Shown: positions 26,401 through 39,660, counted from the first letter of the stretch. The stretch: DNA of 64,000 nucleotides from Hirudo medicinalis (GCA_011800805.1 MPNW01000028.1:215881-279880), one strand, 5' to 3'. The notes: a model not told the origin generated them from the letters alone. Program-made: numbers and translations.

Positions 26401-28603
26401 TTCGCAGATATTATACTCTACTCATCATCTCCCCACAACTCTTCATTACAAACTGCTGATACACAAGTTGTTGTCTTGGAGTGACAATTACAATTAGCTC
26501 ATGACAAATGCCTTTCAAGCTTCCATCAAGAGGGCTCGGAGCAACGTCCCAATAAACAACTCTATAATTGTCTCCCCAATCATATCTTCCACAAAACATA
26601 TCCGAGACTATGGTCGTCATTGATAATTATTGACTTACTTTTAAAGTCCATATCAATAGCATCGTTCACAAGGCTTTTGTGAAATTATTCCTTAAATACT
26701 TTTGCTCAAGAGACCAAGAAATTTTAGCCATGTCCGACCACTTCCTGAATATTGCTCCTTAATCTTGCATCTTTACCATACCTTAAGCATCCTTTAATTA
26801 AATTATTAACTGTATGTTGTTCCTCGTCATTTTCCACATCACTCTATTTTCTTATTTACCATGTTTCTTATTTGTCTTCATTACACTTACTTATTATTAT
26901 TATTATTATTAATATTATTATTATTATAAATTTGCGTTAGTGGTCATTGATTGACCCTTCAATTTGCTGGAAAAAAAATATATTCAGTTAATTAATTTCG
27001 ACTCAAAATCGATTTGGCTCTTTCAATAGGAAATTAGAGTTTCTGATTTAAGAAACATGTCCAAGCGTCTTCTAATTTTATTGCCATCTTCACACTACCA
27101 ACTGATAGATTTCCAACCTCTAGTTATTTCTCCAAAATAAGACTCTGAACTTCATGATCCGAAGCTATGTTGAACGAGTAACATAGTCGGTCGTAGGCTT
27201 ACTAAAAACTAAAAACTACAGGTAATTCCTAAAACAAGAAGCGACGAGATTCAACGGGTTCTTGGCATGAATCTCGCCGCCATCTCCATGTGAAAAACAT
27301 GTCTTGCGTTATCAATTTAAGAAACAAAAGCTTTCGGTAGTTCATCAAGCATGATAACAAAATTTTTAATCACATTTACCCGTAAGTTGGACGAATAAAA
27401 ATATCACACTTACTAAAAATATTCTTCAGCAGGACTAGTGCAGTTTTTCACGACATCGCTTACATCTAAAGGCACATTATAAAAGCTCCCATTTATATTG
27501 CATCAGACAAAAGGGTTTAATGTAATTACTATTATTAGTAACACAAAACAAGACTTTACTGGCTGAGAGGTTGCTCATTGATCCAAATCTACAGCAGTTC
27601 TCGGTATTCCACGGATTGCCACAATCTTGCCAGGGAAGTTTTGAAGTCATTGAAGCAAAAAAATAGTATGTGATCCAGGCTAAGATGATGTTGTAATAAA
27701 GCGTGATGAACGTATTTATCGCCACCATTGCACATCCTAAACCTGTGAAATGTGTATCGTTATTTGAACATGAAAAAAAAATATATAAAAAAATAAAAGG
27801 TTAAAGCAACGCATCGTGTTTTGTTCGTAACATCAAGTTGGATTTGTAAGTTGTATTATAGTTGTATTTGTAATTTGAAATGCGGATGATATTACTAATA
27901 AATGTTAATATTGACTCAATAACTTGAACGGTCATTTCAAATATATTACACTAGCTTAAATTAACCTTTAAATAACGGATTGATGCTCCAAGCAGCTATT
28001 GGACCAAGGCTGGAAAACTGGCCAAACGAAAGTTCTAACATGAACATTGGTATGCCGACCAAAATGAGAGTTCCAAAATACGGAATTAGAAACGCTCCTA
28101 TGAGTAGTGTTTGTAAATTATTAGTAATTATCAAATTATCAACTATTTTATAAAACTGCAAAAAACGACTCCGAGAAACTGTTTAATTTATTAAATAGCT
28201 TAGTGAATTTAACAAATTTAAGTAAATTTAAGTGAAGTTGTAAAAAAACATGGTCCTGTTAGGATGTCATTAAGCTGTTTGTACAATACAAGCGACCCCA
28301 TGAAACAATCTCAAATTTGTTTTCGTTAGAAAGTTTATAAAATAAAAATCTGGAGAAAGTAAATAACCTCCGCCATTGCTGTAGCACAGGTAAGGGAATC
28401 TCCAAACATTTCCCAAGCCAACTGCCAGACCAACAACGGTTAGTATAAATTCCGCTTTGTTTCCCCATGATGCTCTTTCCACCAACTCATCAACTTCCTT
28501 CGCAGTGGGTACCTCAACTTTCACTTCGCAGTCTTTGGCCTGAAATTGTGATAAACTTCAATAAGCGCCCATACGATGTTTAAGAACTACGTCTGCGTAC
28601 CAT
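23441..28603 (-). CDS. SLC6 sodium/chloride-dependent neurotransmitter transporter, glycine-transporter-like
   Basis: Plasma-membrane symporter driven by sodium and chloride gradients. Exons: 28603-28601 (ATG only, tentative), 28539-28368, 28097-27966, 27736-27560, 27465-27414, 26149-26017, 25555-25421, 25359-25256, 25034-24910, 24841-24729, 24604-24437, 24384-24285, 24177-24077, 23917-23756, 23632-23441; phases join to 622 residues, normal for SLC6. TM1 carries [16 protein letters not shown]. The Gly in place of the amine-transporter Asp puts it in the amino-acid (glycine/GABA/taurine) branch. [12 protein letters not shown] in the second extracellular loop, [17 protein letters not shown], and RPTEDWGP plus YRTGKYA in the tail resemble glycine transporters. 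The second extracellular loop is short, with sites NVS and NCT. Substrate is inferred, not shown. A retroelement relic sits in the intron at 26195-26900. The gene is divergent from the dynein gene. Confidence 0.93.
26195..26900 (+). pseudogene. Jockey/CR1-type reverse transcriptase relic (same family as 59200)
   Basis: Plus-strand frames give [16 protein letters not shown], then [25 protein letters not shown] and LAHDKC. These are RT motifs in order, broken by stops and indels. The same motifs (NRTQAVKVNGQLS, SVKYKLFADD) occur in the minus-strand copy at 59200-60165. It lies in an SLC6 intron opposite to that gene and ends in an (ATT)n tail near 26925. Confidence 0.8.
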
Positions 28604-30504
28604 CAAGACTTTGGCTTAAATCAATAATAATATTGTATTACAACTGTTTGAAAGTTGTGGATTTGACGAAGTGTTCAACATTCGCAAGTGCCACTAGATT
28701 TAATGGGTTGTTAGACTTTTAAGTGTTCTGATTTGAAGTTGGACATTGTTCGACATCCTCCTGACATTCCTGATGACATCACCTCTCATACTAACATTCT
28801 CTTTCACCCCAACTCCATTTTTGAACTTGCTCGTTCAAGATTCTTTAATTAAAGGTTTTTTTATTGATCTTGACAGCATTTTTAAGAAATGCCGACTAAA
28901 GAAGCATAGTGGGTACTGGTGAATCTCAATGCTATGTAAGTTATTTGAATTATTTCTAAATCTTTCCGTTGAGATTGCTTAGCCTTAATAGAATAATTCA
29001 ACACACTTTAAAAACTTTAAATCTTATACAGATAAATGCATATATTTAAATTCATTTTCGTTATAGAAAACTAAATTGATTAGAGTTTGATCTCATCGTA
29101 CAAAATGTACGGAAGCTTAAAGAAATTATTAAAGGAACAATGACAATATTGTCATTCCATGTCAAATCAACATCTGGCATCACGATCTTGGATTTTGCTG
29201 AAATGGGGCACAGTTGTTAACCTAGATAGTAAGTTAAAAAACTAAAATTTTAGATTTCTTGGCCAATCAATACGTCAGAAATATGGGTCGTTGAACTTTA
29301 ACCGAATGCCAACAACTCACGATGGTTAAGAGGATATATGTTTGGTTCTAGAGCACCTAGAAGGATAATATTTAGTTTCTTAACACTCCGCCTTGGAGGT
29401 CCGACAGGGATCCTCAGAGGAGGTTCCCCCGTCTTCAAACGTTTCGGCTCTTTGAATCTCCTGACGTTTTCGGGGGGAGCGGGCCGCATCCAGTGATCAG
29501 CCGGATATCCCTGTCAGTTTTTATCCTTCGGAACCTAACGCTTACCGCCGGCTATGAGAGGCTCTCTTTGGCCTTCATACGCTGGTCACTGCTGCTTGGA
29601 CTGGAGCGACTCCGGAAGCTCTCAATGGCTTCTTCATGTTGCATACTACCTGCTTTGCACCTACAAACTTCGACTATGCGAGGCTCTCTTTGGCCTTTTT
29701 ATGTCGATCGCATCCACCCAGTTGCCTACAGCGGTCATGAAAGCTCTCAGTGGCTTCTTCATACCATGCACTTAATATATATTTATATTATGTTATACGT
29801 TATATAAAATTAAAGATATTTGAGGGCTCTGTTTGGGCAACTTATTTAGACTTTTTATTCTTAATAACTAAAAATGATGTTGTCATTAGTTATTAAAGAT
29901 GTTGTCAATTAAAACCTTTGAACAACATGATAAGATGTTCTTATGATTCTCGCCAAAGGTCAGGGAAGCACAACATCTAATTAATTTAATTTCACTATTT
30001 GGAAAGTTCATTTATTTTAATTGATTTTTTACTCTTTAACCGTTTTAGCATTATTTTAAAGAATGAACTTGCAAAATTCGCGAATCAAAAATGAAATGCA
30101 TATAAAGTATTTATATTTAAGGTATGTAAGAGAATTCTGGATTCAGATTATATTGTTTCATTATATTTTTATCTTTATTTATTTTATCTTATTTCATTAT
30201 ATCTTCAGTTTTTACTCCGAGGCTGATATGAGATACACATAACTGTTCGGTGCGTTACGTCCAGCAGGGTTATTAGTAATTGTTAGTATTTTCTGACGCT
30301 TTTTCAGATGTGACATCTTTTACACAGTTTGAAAGTTTCCAGTCATTAAAGTCATAGAATCACTGACAATTTGTTTTCATTGCAAAGTAATATTCTTGCG
30401 CTGTAGTCATTTCTGCGACATTTTGCGCCTTGTTTATTATGCGAGTTTCCGTTTACAGCATCTGAGTGCCGCAACCGTCAAACCTTCGGAAGGGATTTTT
30501 AAAA
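28604..30504. other. Intergenic between divergent SLC6 and dynein genes
   Basis: Presumed to contain the 5' UTRs and promoters of both genes. Mostly AT-rich, except the GC-richer block 29390-29770 with internal duplication (listed separately). No TATA box recognised. No gene is supported; open frames around 29298-29807 look like repeat sequence. Confidence 0.5.
29545..29775. repeat. Two-unit imperfect tandem repeat (about 124 bp unit)
   Basis: gaggctctctttggcctt occurs at about 29557 and 29680. The second landmark of each unit, agctctca(a/g)tggcttcttcat, occurs at about 29618 and 29740. Spacing of both pairs is close to 123 bp, so the block is a diverged two-copy tandem duplication. It is GC-richer than its surroundings; origin unknown. 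Confidence 0.75.
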
Positions 30505-33500
30505 ATGGCAGACAGAAAAGCGGAATTAGAGCGAAAGAAGGCGATGCTGGAAAATTTGAGACGTTCCAAAAGAATGAAAGCAGAGGTAAACAATAAAATG
30601 TGTGGATTTGCCATTCTTCAACTATCAGGCGTTTCAGTTTTCTCATTGCTTAGTGATATACAGATTTCATTGTTAACACCATTAAACCCTTAACTACATC
30701 CACAATTTTCAGCCTGTAAATGGCGATAATGTTCAAAGTGTTGGACAGACAAACGAACTACCCAGATTAGATGCTGATGGAATTTTGAAGGAACTTGGTA
30801 TTGCATTTAATGGTATGACAATACATTCCTGGTTGCTTTTAATATTTTGTTCAATTTGTGATGTTCTGGGTTTTTATTAGTTTAAATTGACATCTATTAC
30901 AATTTAAAATAGTTATTTGATTTGGGATGAATATTATGTTGAATATACTTATTTTGAGTTGTAATGTTATTATTTTGTATGCTAAGATTTGCTTTTGATT
31001 GCATCTTTACAATTGAAGAAGAGGTTAACACTAAATATTAAATTATTGCTTCACCAACAAAGCTGAGGCTCAGGCAAATCAACCAAGTGCAGAAGCTGAA
31101 TCAGAAGGATCATTAACAAATCAGGACACTCAATCAATGTAAAACCACTTTATTAATTTTAATGTTGTCTGGTTGTATTTGTAAAGCTTCATTTATCTAA
31201 GCTTTGTTTGCATAATGCTTTGTTAAAACTTAGTTTTCTATTTAGCATATTTTAAGAACATTAAAATATCATTTATTGGCTTGAAGATGTCTTTTTTATT
31301 ATTTGAAATGTCTCCTAATTAAATTAACTCCTAAAAATTAAGATTTGATCATATTCTAAGGCTAACATCACTGCTGATGTATTCATTGATTTTGTGTGAC
31401 TCTCTCAACATTGGCCGTCATTGGTGTGCGATCAACTGATGAATGTGTTCGCTGTACGAGAGTGAACGTAATTGTTTATCAATCCCTGCTTGGATGTGAA
31501 TGAGTCATCAGTGAGAGAGGGATGATGATTATGTGGATTTAAATGTGGCCTGTTGTTGCTATTGTTTTTCGATGGACATATTTTATAGTTGCAAGTGTTT
31601 CTGACCAAATGCTAGGCAGCAGCTGCTGTCGTAAGGCAGTGCTTTTGTTTATCATATTTTGATTCTCTAAATTGATTGGTTAACTGAATTGAACTATTGC
31701 TAATACATTTATTGATTATTAAGATTCATTTGTTGATATTTTGAATTTTTAAAAGATTGTGCTGTTGATTAAAATGTTTATTTTGTTTATGAACAAAATG
31801 TTGTTCTTGGAATTAAGCATTTGAAAGAAATAAAAGCAGAAATATGAAGTGTGATATCTCACTCATGTAATATATCCATTTCTTTGCCAGTCTCTTTTGT
31901 GGGATGTCCTGATGCCACATTATGTCTCAGTTATTTTCATGCTGTTTTATGATTTTATGCTATTATGTCATTTTAATTTTAGGTGAGTATATCTATATGC
32001 ATTACATGATCATCCGATTGTTTCAAATGCAGGAACAAGAAGAATGCCCTTTCAATATCCAAGGTGACTCAGACCATGATTCCCCCCAAGGATGTTGTGC
32101 AGTACAACAAGGAGACTCAGACTCCCAAGGAAAATACAGAGAAGGAATGTTAGCAATAATATTATGAAATGTCAAGTTTCACTCACTCAATGCATCCATT
32201 TGTTTGTAATCTTCACATTTTTTTATGGAGAATTTAAATTTTGCATATAACTCCAGCATATTTCCACAAAGAGTATTGGATGCATTGGATTCAAACAGTC
32301 TCATGGAATTATATATTTTTGTGTTGTTTTCATTTTGCAACTTTGTTATGAGGATCACACGATGCTATAAAACAATAATTTCATGCAAATTAATGATGGT
32401 ATTTCACAAAGGCCGTCAAATGTTTTTACCTGTTTTGAGTAAGCTAAGCATTCAAAAGTCAATGGCAAACGACTGCATTGAAAAGAAATTGCAAATCGCA
32501 AAGTGATTTATGTGTCTTCACTTCACATAATGATTACATTGCACGTGGAAAATAGTTGCAAGGCCCATGGATTGGTAGCATTTGATGTAGATTGATATGC
32601 TAAAATTCAACCTTAGCACATCCTCTCGACTATTACGGTGAGTTGATGAGGTAGTTGAGCCACTGATTTCTATTGGTTGCTTCTTGGTCCTTTCTTCCTC
32701 TAATTCCTTGGTTTGCTTTTGATTAGGTGCTTATAGGGTTGCCTAAATTCTATGATGTTTTTCTGATTGCTTGTGGTGCTTCTAGTCTTCTAACAATTAT
32801 ATCATGATGTTTGTCTAAATGCTTTAACATCTAAAAATTTTATTTCAAATTTTGTGACATCTGTTGATTTTCAATCCATTGCCATCTATCTGTAGCTTAA
32901 GAATATCAAACAAATGGGCCCCATTTGTAGCTGAGGTGTTGATCACTAATTATCCTTGCTTTTCTGGGAATAGAAAATTGAAAGCAGACTTAAAATATTC
33001 ATTGTCAGAATATTTGTTTTGTGGTTATTCAATTTAGTTGAAATTTTGATCTCTACCATGAAATGGCCAAAACAAAACTCTTTCCAGCCAGACATAGTAG
33101 TACGTATGGATCTCCAAAGTTTCTTCACCCACATTTGGAGTGGGATGGAGATGATTTGGGGATTTCAGCAGGTAGGTGGCAAACTCGTCTGCTGATTGTG
33201 CCCTGTGCAGCTGTCTGTCATCACCTTTGTAACAATTTCTTTAGCTTGTTTTAGTTCTTTTTTGTTCAAGGGAACTTTTGTGTTTTGTTTTAATTTCATG
33301 CATGCCCTTTTTGTAGGTTTTTTTAATCTGTTCATTTACTGTCAACATTATTTTTGAGTTCTGTATGAATACTTTGCATACTAATGATTTGATATAATTT
33401 CTTTTCCTTTTTCCTCTCTGAAATATGAAATACTGGTTACTATACCAAGTATTGCATATGTTGGCTTGCAATCAGTTACATTATATAAAAGTGCTGAATA

Positions 33501-36500
33501 TGTTGTTGCATGAATTGTGCTTTTGACTAAATTATTGTGTGCTTTATTGTGTTACGATGTGAGCCTTTTTCAACAGGTTGGAATAAATCAAATTTGATTA
33601 ACTATGTTTATAAGTAATGTCTTATTTTTAGCGTCTGCACTTTAAAGCTTGGTTTATTAATGTTGAATTTATCTTTGTAATTGTCTTGATTGAATGGCAG
33701 TAGCTGTCAAGTTTTATTTTGGGCAGCAAATTTTGAAATGGACTAACACAGCCCTAACTTACTTTGAATCAGATGAGGATGGAGATTCGGAAACAGGAGT
33801 CGAAGTTCAGAAGATGCCTCCAAGTGCTCCACACAAACCTGCGGTGGTTGAGGAAGAAACTCCACCTGTTGAGGAAAAGCCAGGTTGGAATTTGATTTTG
33901 ATCTGCAATTCTTACCAACTTTCATTTAAAGGATTGTAAAACATTATTGTTTTGATACTTGATTGTTTTGATGTCGTTCCACCATTGCTAAGCGATGAGA
34001 GAGTTGTCCGAAGAACAGAGGAAAACAATCATGATGTCGGAGGACTTCCAAACGTTCTTCAGTCGAGCATCGAACCTCGTGGAACGTGCTATCGGAGAAT
34101 ACGTGGACATCTTCACCGATTATTCTGGACAGGAGGATGATGAAGATGAAAGGTTGGAATAAATAATTCACAATTTATGTTCAGTTACTCATTTCAGTTG
34201 TGGTAAGGAGAATGATTAAAACATCCTTAAAGAAAACAACTGAATTCAAAAACCATTTTTAAATTGTTGTATCACCTTTACTTGCCTGACAGTTAATTGA
34301 TTTTTCACAAATGATTCATGCCCACTATTCTAGACCAAACTAGAAAATTTTAAGCTAACTTTATGTATGGACACTAAGTTGTTCCCACTGTCTTTTGTAT
34401 TCTGTCTTTTTACATATACAAACATCTTGAAATATGCAATGAGTACCCTGTGAATTTACTAATTTTAGTCAGTAAAAGTATAATTGAAGTTTAGAAAAGT
34501 AAATAGAAATATTCAAGTAACAAGTTATATGCTGTAAGAGTTGGCATTTGCACAAGATATGCAATATTTAAAATGTATTTTTGTAATGCAGAGGTTTAAG
34601 TGAAGGAGAACAGCTGAAGCTGAACAGAAACTTTTTTAGTGAACGTTGGTCCAAAAATAGAACCATCACCTCACTTGATTGGTCAACCCAGGTTGGATGT
34701 TTATGTTGATGGTCAATTTATGATGTGCTTACCAAGTGCATTGGCCTAGTCGAGTAATTGAACTGTTTTGTTGTGTGCTTCAGTTCCCTGAGTTGCTGTT
34801 GGCCTCCCACAACAACAATGAAAGTCAACCTCAGGAACCAGATGGAGTTGTACTTGTATGGAATATCAAGTACAAGAAGACAACACCTGAATTTGTTTTC
34901 CACTACCAGGTAAGCTGATGATGATGATGCTCATTATGTTTGGTGAAGGCATTATTTGGAGCTAATAGGACAGCTTGTTGTGGTATAATCAAGTATAAAT
35001 GAATATTAAGCACTACATGTCCATTGGGATCCATTAAACTACATGCATCATGTTACCTGTTATTTTGGGGATTTATACTCTCGTTTCCATTTTATTTATT
35101 CATTTGATTATTTAACATTTATTTATTATAATAAAAACTTAGTATTTAAACAAAAATCATTTAAAGTTCAAAATAGCAGACGCTAACTGGAAATAATTTG
35201 TTTCCTTCGTTTCACAGTCTCCAGTAACCTCTGCTTGCTTTGCAAAGTTCCATCCAAACCTGATCATCGGAGGAACTTACTCCGGGCACATTGTCCTCTG
35301 GGACAACAGGAGCAACAAGAGGACCCCCATTCAACGAACCCCCATTTCAGCCTCAGTTCATACCGTTAGTATGAGTACTTTTTCTAAAAAGATGATTATC
35401 CAAATATATGAAATAATTGAGAAATCAAGAAATATGTGCTTTTAAGAAAGTAATTTTGATTAGAAAGCCATTTGATTTTTAAATTCAACAATCTGCTTAA
35501 TCAAAAGCATTTTTATATTTAGACAAATAATTTCAAATAATGGTTTTTACTTGATTTTAAATTTTAATATTTTTATTCTTATTATTCACTGCACTTTATG
35601 TTTTTAAAATTATATTTTTATTTTGTTATCACAGCATCCAGTTTACTGCATTGAAGTGGTTGGCACACAGAATGCTCATAATCTCGCCTCAATATCGACA
35701 GATGGGAAGGTTTGCTTCTGGAACTTGGATATGCTTTCACAACCACAGGTGAGAATTCTTGCACTGTTCTTGTTACTTGGTGCGATGTTAAGGCATAATC
35801 GTCGTTTCACTGGAACTCAAACATGGCTTAGAAAGCTCACATCATTGATTCAACAAATCAATAAAGTTGAAAAGATCAGGTGCTAAGAATTAAATTATAG
35901 CTCATTGGTGCAGTGGTTAGTTTCAATTGTGACACGTTTCGTGAATTACTTTTTATTTCCTTAACGTGCTCCATGGAGTACGAAAATATTAAAATATTAT
36001 GTTTAAAACATAACTAGATCCAAAATTAAGGTTAAAAATGTCTTAAGGATTCTTCATGACATGGTTCTCCAGCAGCTATGTTTTATGTTTTAGGAGAGCA
36101 TGGAGTTGCAGCAGAAACAGTCCAAGTCAGCAGCTGCCCTCTGCTTCTCGTTCCCTTATGGAGACTCAAACAATTTTGTGCTGGGTACAGAGGAGGGTGT
36201 TGTGTATTCTGCTTGTAGGCACGGAAAGTAAGTCTTGTCATTATTTTGAGGCTGCTTGTTCTATGTGTCCTACGTGGTCATTTCTTTGCAATATTTGTTT
36301 ATTATTTTTAAATAATTATGAATTGTTTTATTGTTGGTCATCTTGTTGCAGTTGCTGTTACTGGCATTAATTTATTTTCTTTGAACATCAGCAAGGCAGG
36401 CATCTTGGATCTTTACGAGGGTCACCAGGGTCCTGTGACTGGCATCGACTGCCACTCTGTTCCTGGTGCTGTTGACTTCTCCTCATACTTCATTTCATCC

Positions 36501-37529
36501 TCCTTCGATTGGACAGTAAAGCTCTGGAACATCCGAGTGAGTCTTCTCATGTTGTTGGTGTGCAACTTGAGTTGGGGGATTGCATTCCTGTGAGCAAAAA
36601 CAGGTAAAAGCAGCAGTTGTCGTGTTTGCCATCCAACTTGCACTGCTCCCGATGCCTGCATATATGGCACTATATAAATAAGCGTATTATTGTTGTGCCG
36701 ACCGAAGCATAAATTGCCTTTTTTGAGTTCAGCAATGGATTAGTTTTATTAGTAATTTTGCTAACAAGTAAAATTAGTGGTTTATTTGGTTTATTTCTCA
36801 AAGGTGCGGAGGTGCTGCCGAGTCCTATCTGCTTTCATTAGTTGCAATGATAGGGAGCTGTTGTTTATCTTGGTATTCTTTATGATGTCCCTTAGATCTA
36901 TTTAAACTTGAAGTTGAATTTTAGGTTCTTAAATTGAACTGCAGTTGAAAGTTTTTTCACCATCATTATTTCTTATTTCATTTGACTTTGAAAATCTGCT
37001 TTTTTCAGGAATCAGCTCCACTGCATTCATTTGAGGACAACAGTGAATACATTTATGATGCAAAGTGGTCCACTGTTCATCCAGCCATATTTTCCACTGT
37101 TGATGGATCTGGAAGGCTTGATTTGTGGAATCTCAACATGGACACTGAGGTTTGGTGCAATGTTTTGACTTTTATCATTTTTATGTCTAACTTGGCTTAA
37201 ATCTTACAGGTACCTACAGCCAGCACAATAATAGAAAATGGTGTTGCTGCCAATAAGTGTCGCTGGCACCAGGGAGGGTTGAACATAGGTGTTGGAGATG
37301 ACGAGGGCAACGTGCACATCTACGACGTCGCCGAGGTAAAGTCAAATCTTGCTCAAAGCTTTTGGTGCCAATTTTTATGGTGAATTGATTCTTTTTCATC
37401 GTGCAGTCCCTGGCCATCCCGAGGACTGATGATTGGTCCAAGTTCTCTCATACCCTGCAGGATCTCAAGCTGGAACAGGCAGAGCAGAATGATGACCAGA
37501 AGAGCCTGCTGGCTCAGCAGGCCATGTAA
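30505..37529 (+). CDS. DYNC1I: Cytoplasmic dynein 1 intermediate chain
   Basis: Scaffold subunit of the dynein motor; it binds dynactin p150 and the light chains through its N-terminal half and the heavy chain through its WD40 propeller. Exons: 30505-30585, 30713-30812, 31063-31138, 32033-32148, 33773-33883, 33993-34152, 34592-34691, 34784-34909, 35218-35364, 35635-35748, 36094-36227, 36392-36536, 37009-37149, 37210-37335, 37407-37529; 599 residues. The N-terminus [17 protein letters not shown] is the p150-binding helix. Residues near 110 carry NKETQTP, the LC8 TQT-type site. [18 protein letters not shown] follows (light-chain/roadblock region). WD repeats from about residue 240 include [39 protein letters not shown] and [12 protein letters not shown], near-identical to animal DYNC1I. 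ATG 30505 is chosen because the longer frame starts at GTG. A frame-neutral optional exon may lie at 33088-33171. Confidence 0.96.
33088..33171 (+). other. Candidate cassette exon of the dynein intermediate chain
   Basis: Flanked by tttccag and |gtaggt, 84 nt long. Its phase matches both neighbours (32148 and 33773) with no stop, adding 28 residues that include [18 protein letters not shown] between the LC8 site and the acidic linker. N-terminal alternative splicing is known in this family. Expression cannot be judged from sequence. Confidence 0.45.
36601..36692 (+). repeat. SINE fragment in dynein gene intron
   Basis: Carries gtaaaagcagcagttgtcgtg, gctcccgatgcctgcatatatggc and actatataaataagc, matching the middle and 3' body of the SINE at 10465, with the 5' head missing. 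Confidence 0.65.
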
Positions 37530-37619
37530 TCTGATTGGACTCCGTCGCAAGGCAATGCTGGAGTTATTGAAAAACGTTATTTGTTCATAGCTAAAAATGA
37601 CTAAAAATATAAGAATTGT

Positions 37620-37625
37620 AATAAA
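37620..37625 (+). terminator. Polyadenylation signal, dynein gene
   Basis: AATAAA 91 bp after the stop codon; the nearest canonical signal. Longer 3' ends are possible, since another AATAAA lies at about 38932. Confidence 0.5.
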
Positions 37626-39660
37626 TGTGCTAGGAACTTTTATCCAAACATTCATGGCTTACGTTAGTTTATCAAATAATCTGCTTGGGTGTTGTTCTGA
37701 TCGACTGGTTTCTCCAATTCCTGTGTAATTTATAATTGTGGCAAAGCATCACGAAGGGTCTGACTTTGGCCATTGCCTGAATTCTTCCAGTCAGCGTTTC
37801 TTTCCCTCAGTTTCGAGCATTTTTGAGCATTGTGATTGTGGTGAGTTGAGAACGAAGGAGACGGTGACTGGTGATTCTGTTGGCTAGATTCAATCTTTCC
37901 ACTAAAATGCGATTATGATGATGATGTTTGCCTGCCATTATTCAAGTTAATTTGAACTGCTTGAATTTAAACAACGGATTTATTCACTTATTTCATTCTT
38001 CATTTTCTTGCTCGGGTGTTGGAATACAATAGATTGCTACTACTATTCAATGTAAACAGTGTTTCTCATATTTGCTTTCTTCCATCACTAGTTCATTTTT
38101 TTACTCACAATTCTAAGCTGGATCCGAGCACAAACTCTGTTTGAATGATTTTGAGAGCATGAGTACGTGATGTCCTTCATAGCTTTTCAAGCACATCTAG
38201 TCTTCCTCCCCTAGGATTTATTGCAGGAGTGTGCAGTTGAACTGCCAGTTGATTCCATGATTTGAGTTTAATGCTTTTAAAATGTTCCTGGAATGTTCAT
38301 TGATTTGTTTCTGATTTCATTGTTTGTGATTGGAAGCATGTGCTGTGAAATGTATGGAGGGAAATTGTATCTCCCACGGAATCCGTTCTGTTTACATTTT
38401 CGATCGTGCAAACTAACATTTGTGTTGACTGCTAAGCTGGGAAATCTCTTTATTTGAATGTCCTTTTAGAAGAAGGACCCCAAGGTCATTGTTAATTAAT
38501 TGATTGGTTGCTTGCTTTTCATGAACTCCCCAATAGTTGGTGCTGACATGGAAATTTGGAAGGTACGCTTAATCGCATAATCATTTTTAATAATTGCGTC
38601 ACGAAGCTGGGTTCTTATGGGAATCATTGCATTCATTAACACACATGCACTGTCAGGCAATGTTGAAGATCTAGGTTGCCTAAGTCTGCGACGTGATTTT
38701 TTTCCTTGATTAATGACTACTTCACCAGCGCATGTCAACAGGTTCCGCTTTAAATTCTATCATTGTGCTGTGTGTTCTGAATTGTAAATCCACAGTTCGG
38801 GGAGTTGCGAACATCGTGATTGCTTCGTTGCTTTGAAGCTGTGTTTGTGTCGTTACAAAAATTATTGGACGACGTGTAATATAAATTCATAATTTTTGCA
38901 CTCCGTTGAAGTTTTGTTTTTTCTGAGATACGAATAAAGAACTCATTCGATTGCGATTCAATGATTTTTGAGGCTGGTTCAGCGAGAGACGCCTCATTCG
39001 CAGGTGAAAGTCGTGCAGAAAGCCCTCGTGCCTAGATTTATCTTAATAATTATTACGAAGCATTGCGTTGTGACCACGATATGTAGTAGGTTCAAAAACC
39101 AGGTTTCGGAATAAAACCATTGCAATCGTTATTGATATTCTGATATTCTGCCTTCTGCTTTGTATCGTAACTCTTAATAAGTAGCCTGTTATTTATTCGC
39201 TGTATTTCAGTAAATTTAATTTCTTGTACTTTCGGCCGCCGAGACTTCAGAAGTAAGGGAGGTGGCCCTCGGTAAATAACTTTGGAGATCCATGGATTAG
39301 AGTAAAGCACTCTTATACATTTTCGCTTCTCTTACCTGAGCACAGAAATTCGGATGTTGCCATTGTTTGGAAGCTGAAATGTTAGCGTCAAAAAGGTGAC
39401 TAATTTGATTGAGAAACTATGCAATCGTTTATTGTGGGCATAAGTCGGCATTCATTATTTCGAAGTTAAGACCTTCACAAACAATTCATTCTACAGCCAT
39501 GAATATCGCAGGAAATGGATGATTTGACGCACCAACATTCGCCACAGCTTTGAATAGACGGCCTCGGGTATAAAACCTGAGCAGAAATAAAGCCCTCGCA
39601 TTGGAGACTTGGCGATAATTAAAGAAACTTATTTTATTCTGTTTCCATTTAAGTGTAAAA
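37626..39660. other. Intergenic / dynein 3' flank and lectin 5' flank
   Basis: About 2 kb without a supported gene. A possible SINE remnant (agccctcgtgcctag near 39020) is too short to call. The lectin-receptor promoter must lie at the right end; aggtataaaacctgag-like sequence at about 39565-39585 contains a TATAAAA box some 90 bp before the start codon. Confidence 0.45.
39569..39576 (+). promoter_or_regulatory. Possible TATA box of the lectin receptor gene
   Basis: TATAAAA in the context cgggtataaaacctgag, roughly 90 bp upstream of ATG 39661 in an otherwise TATA-poor window. The position suits a start site at about 39600, giving a 5' UTR near 60 nt. Inference from motif and distance only. 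Confidence 0.4.
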
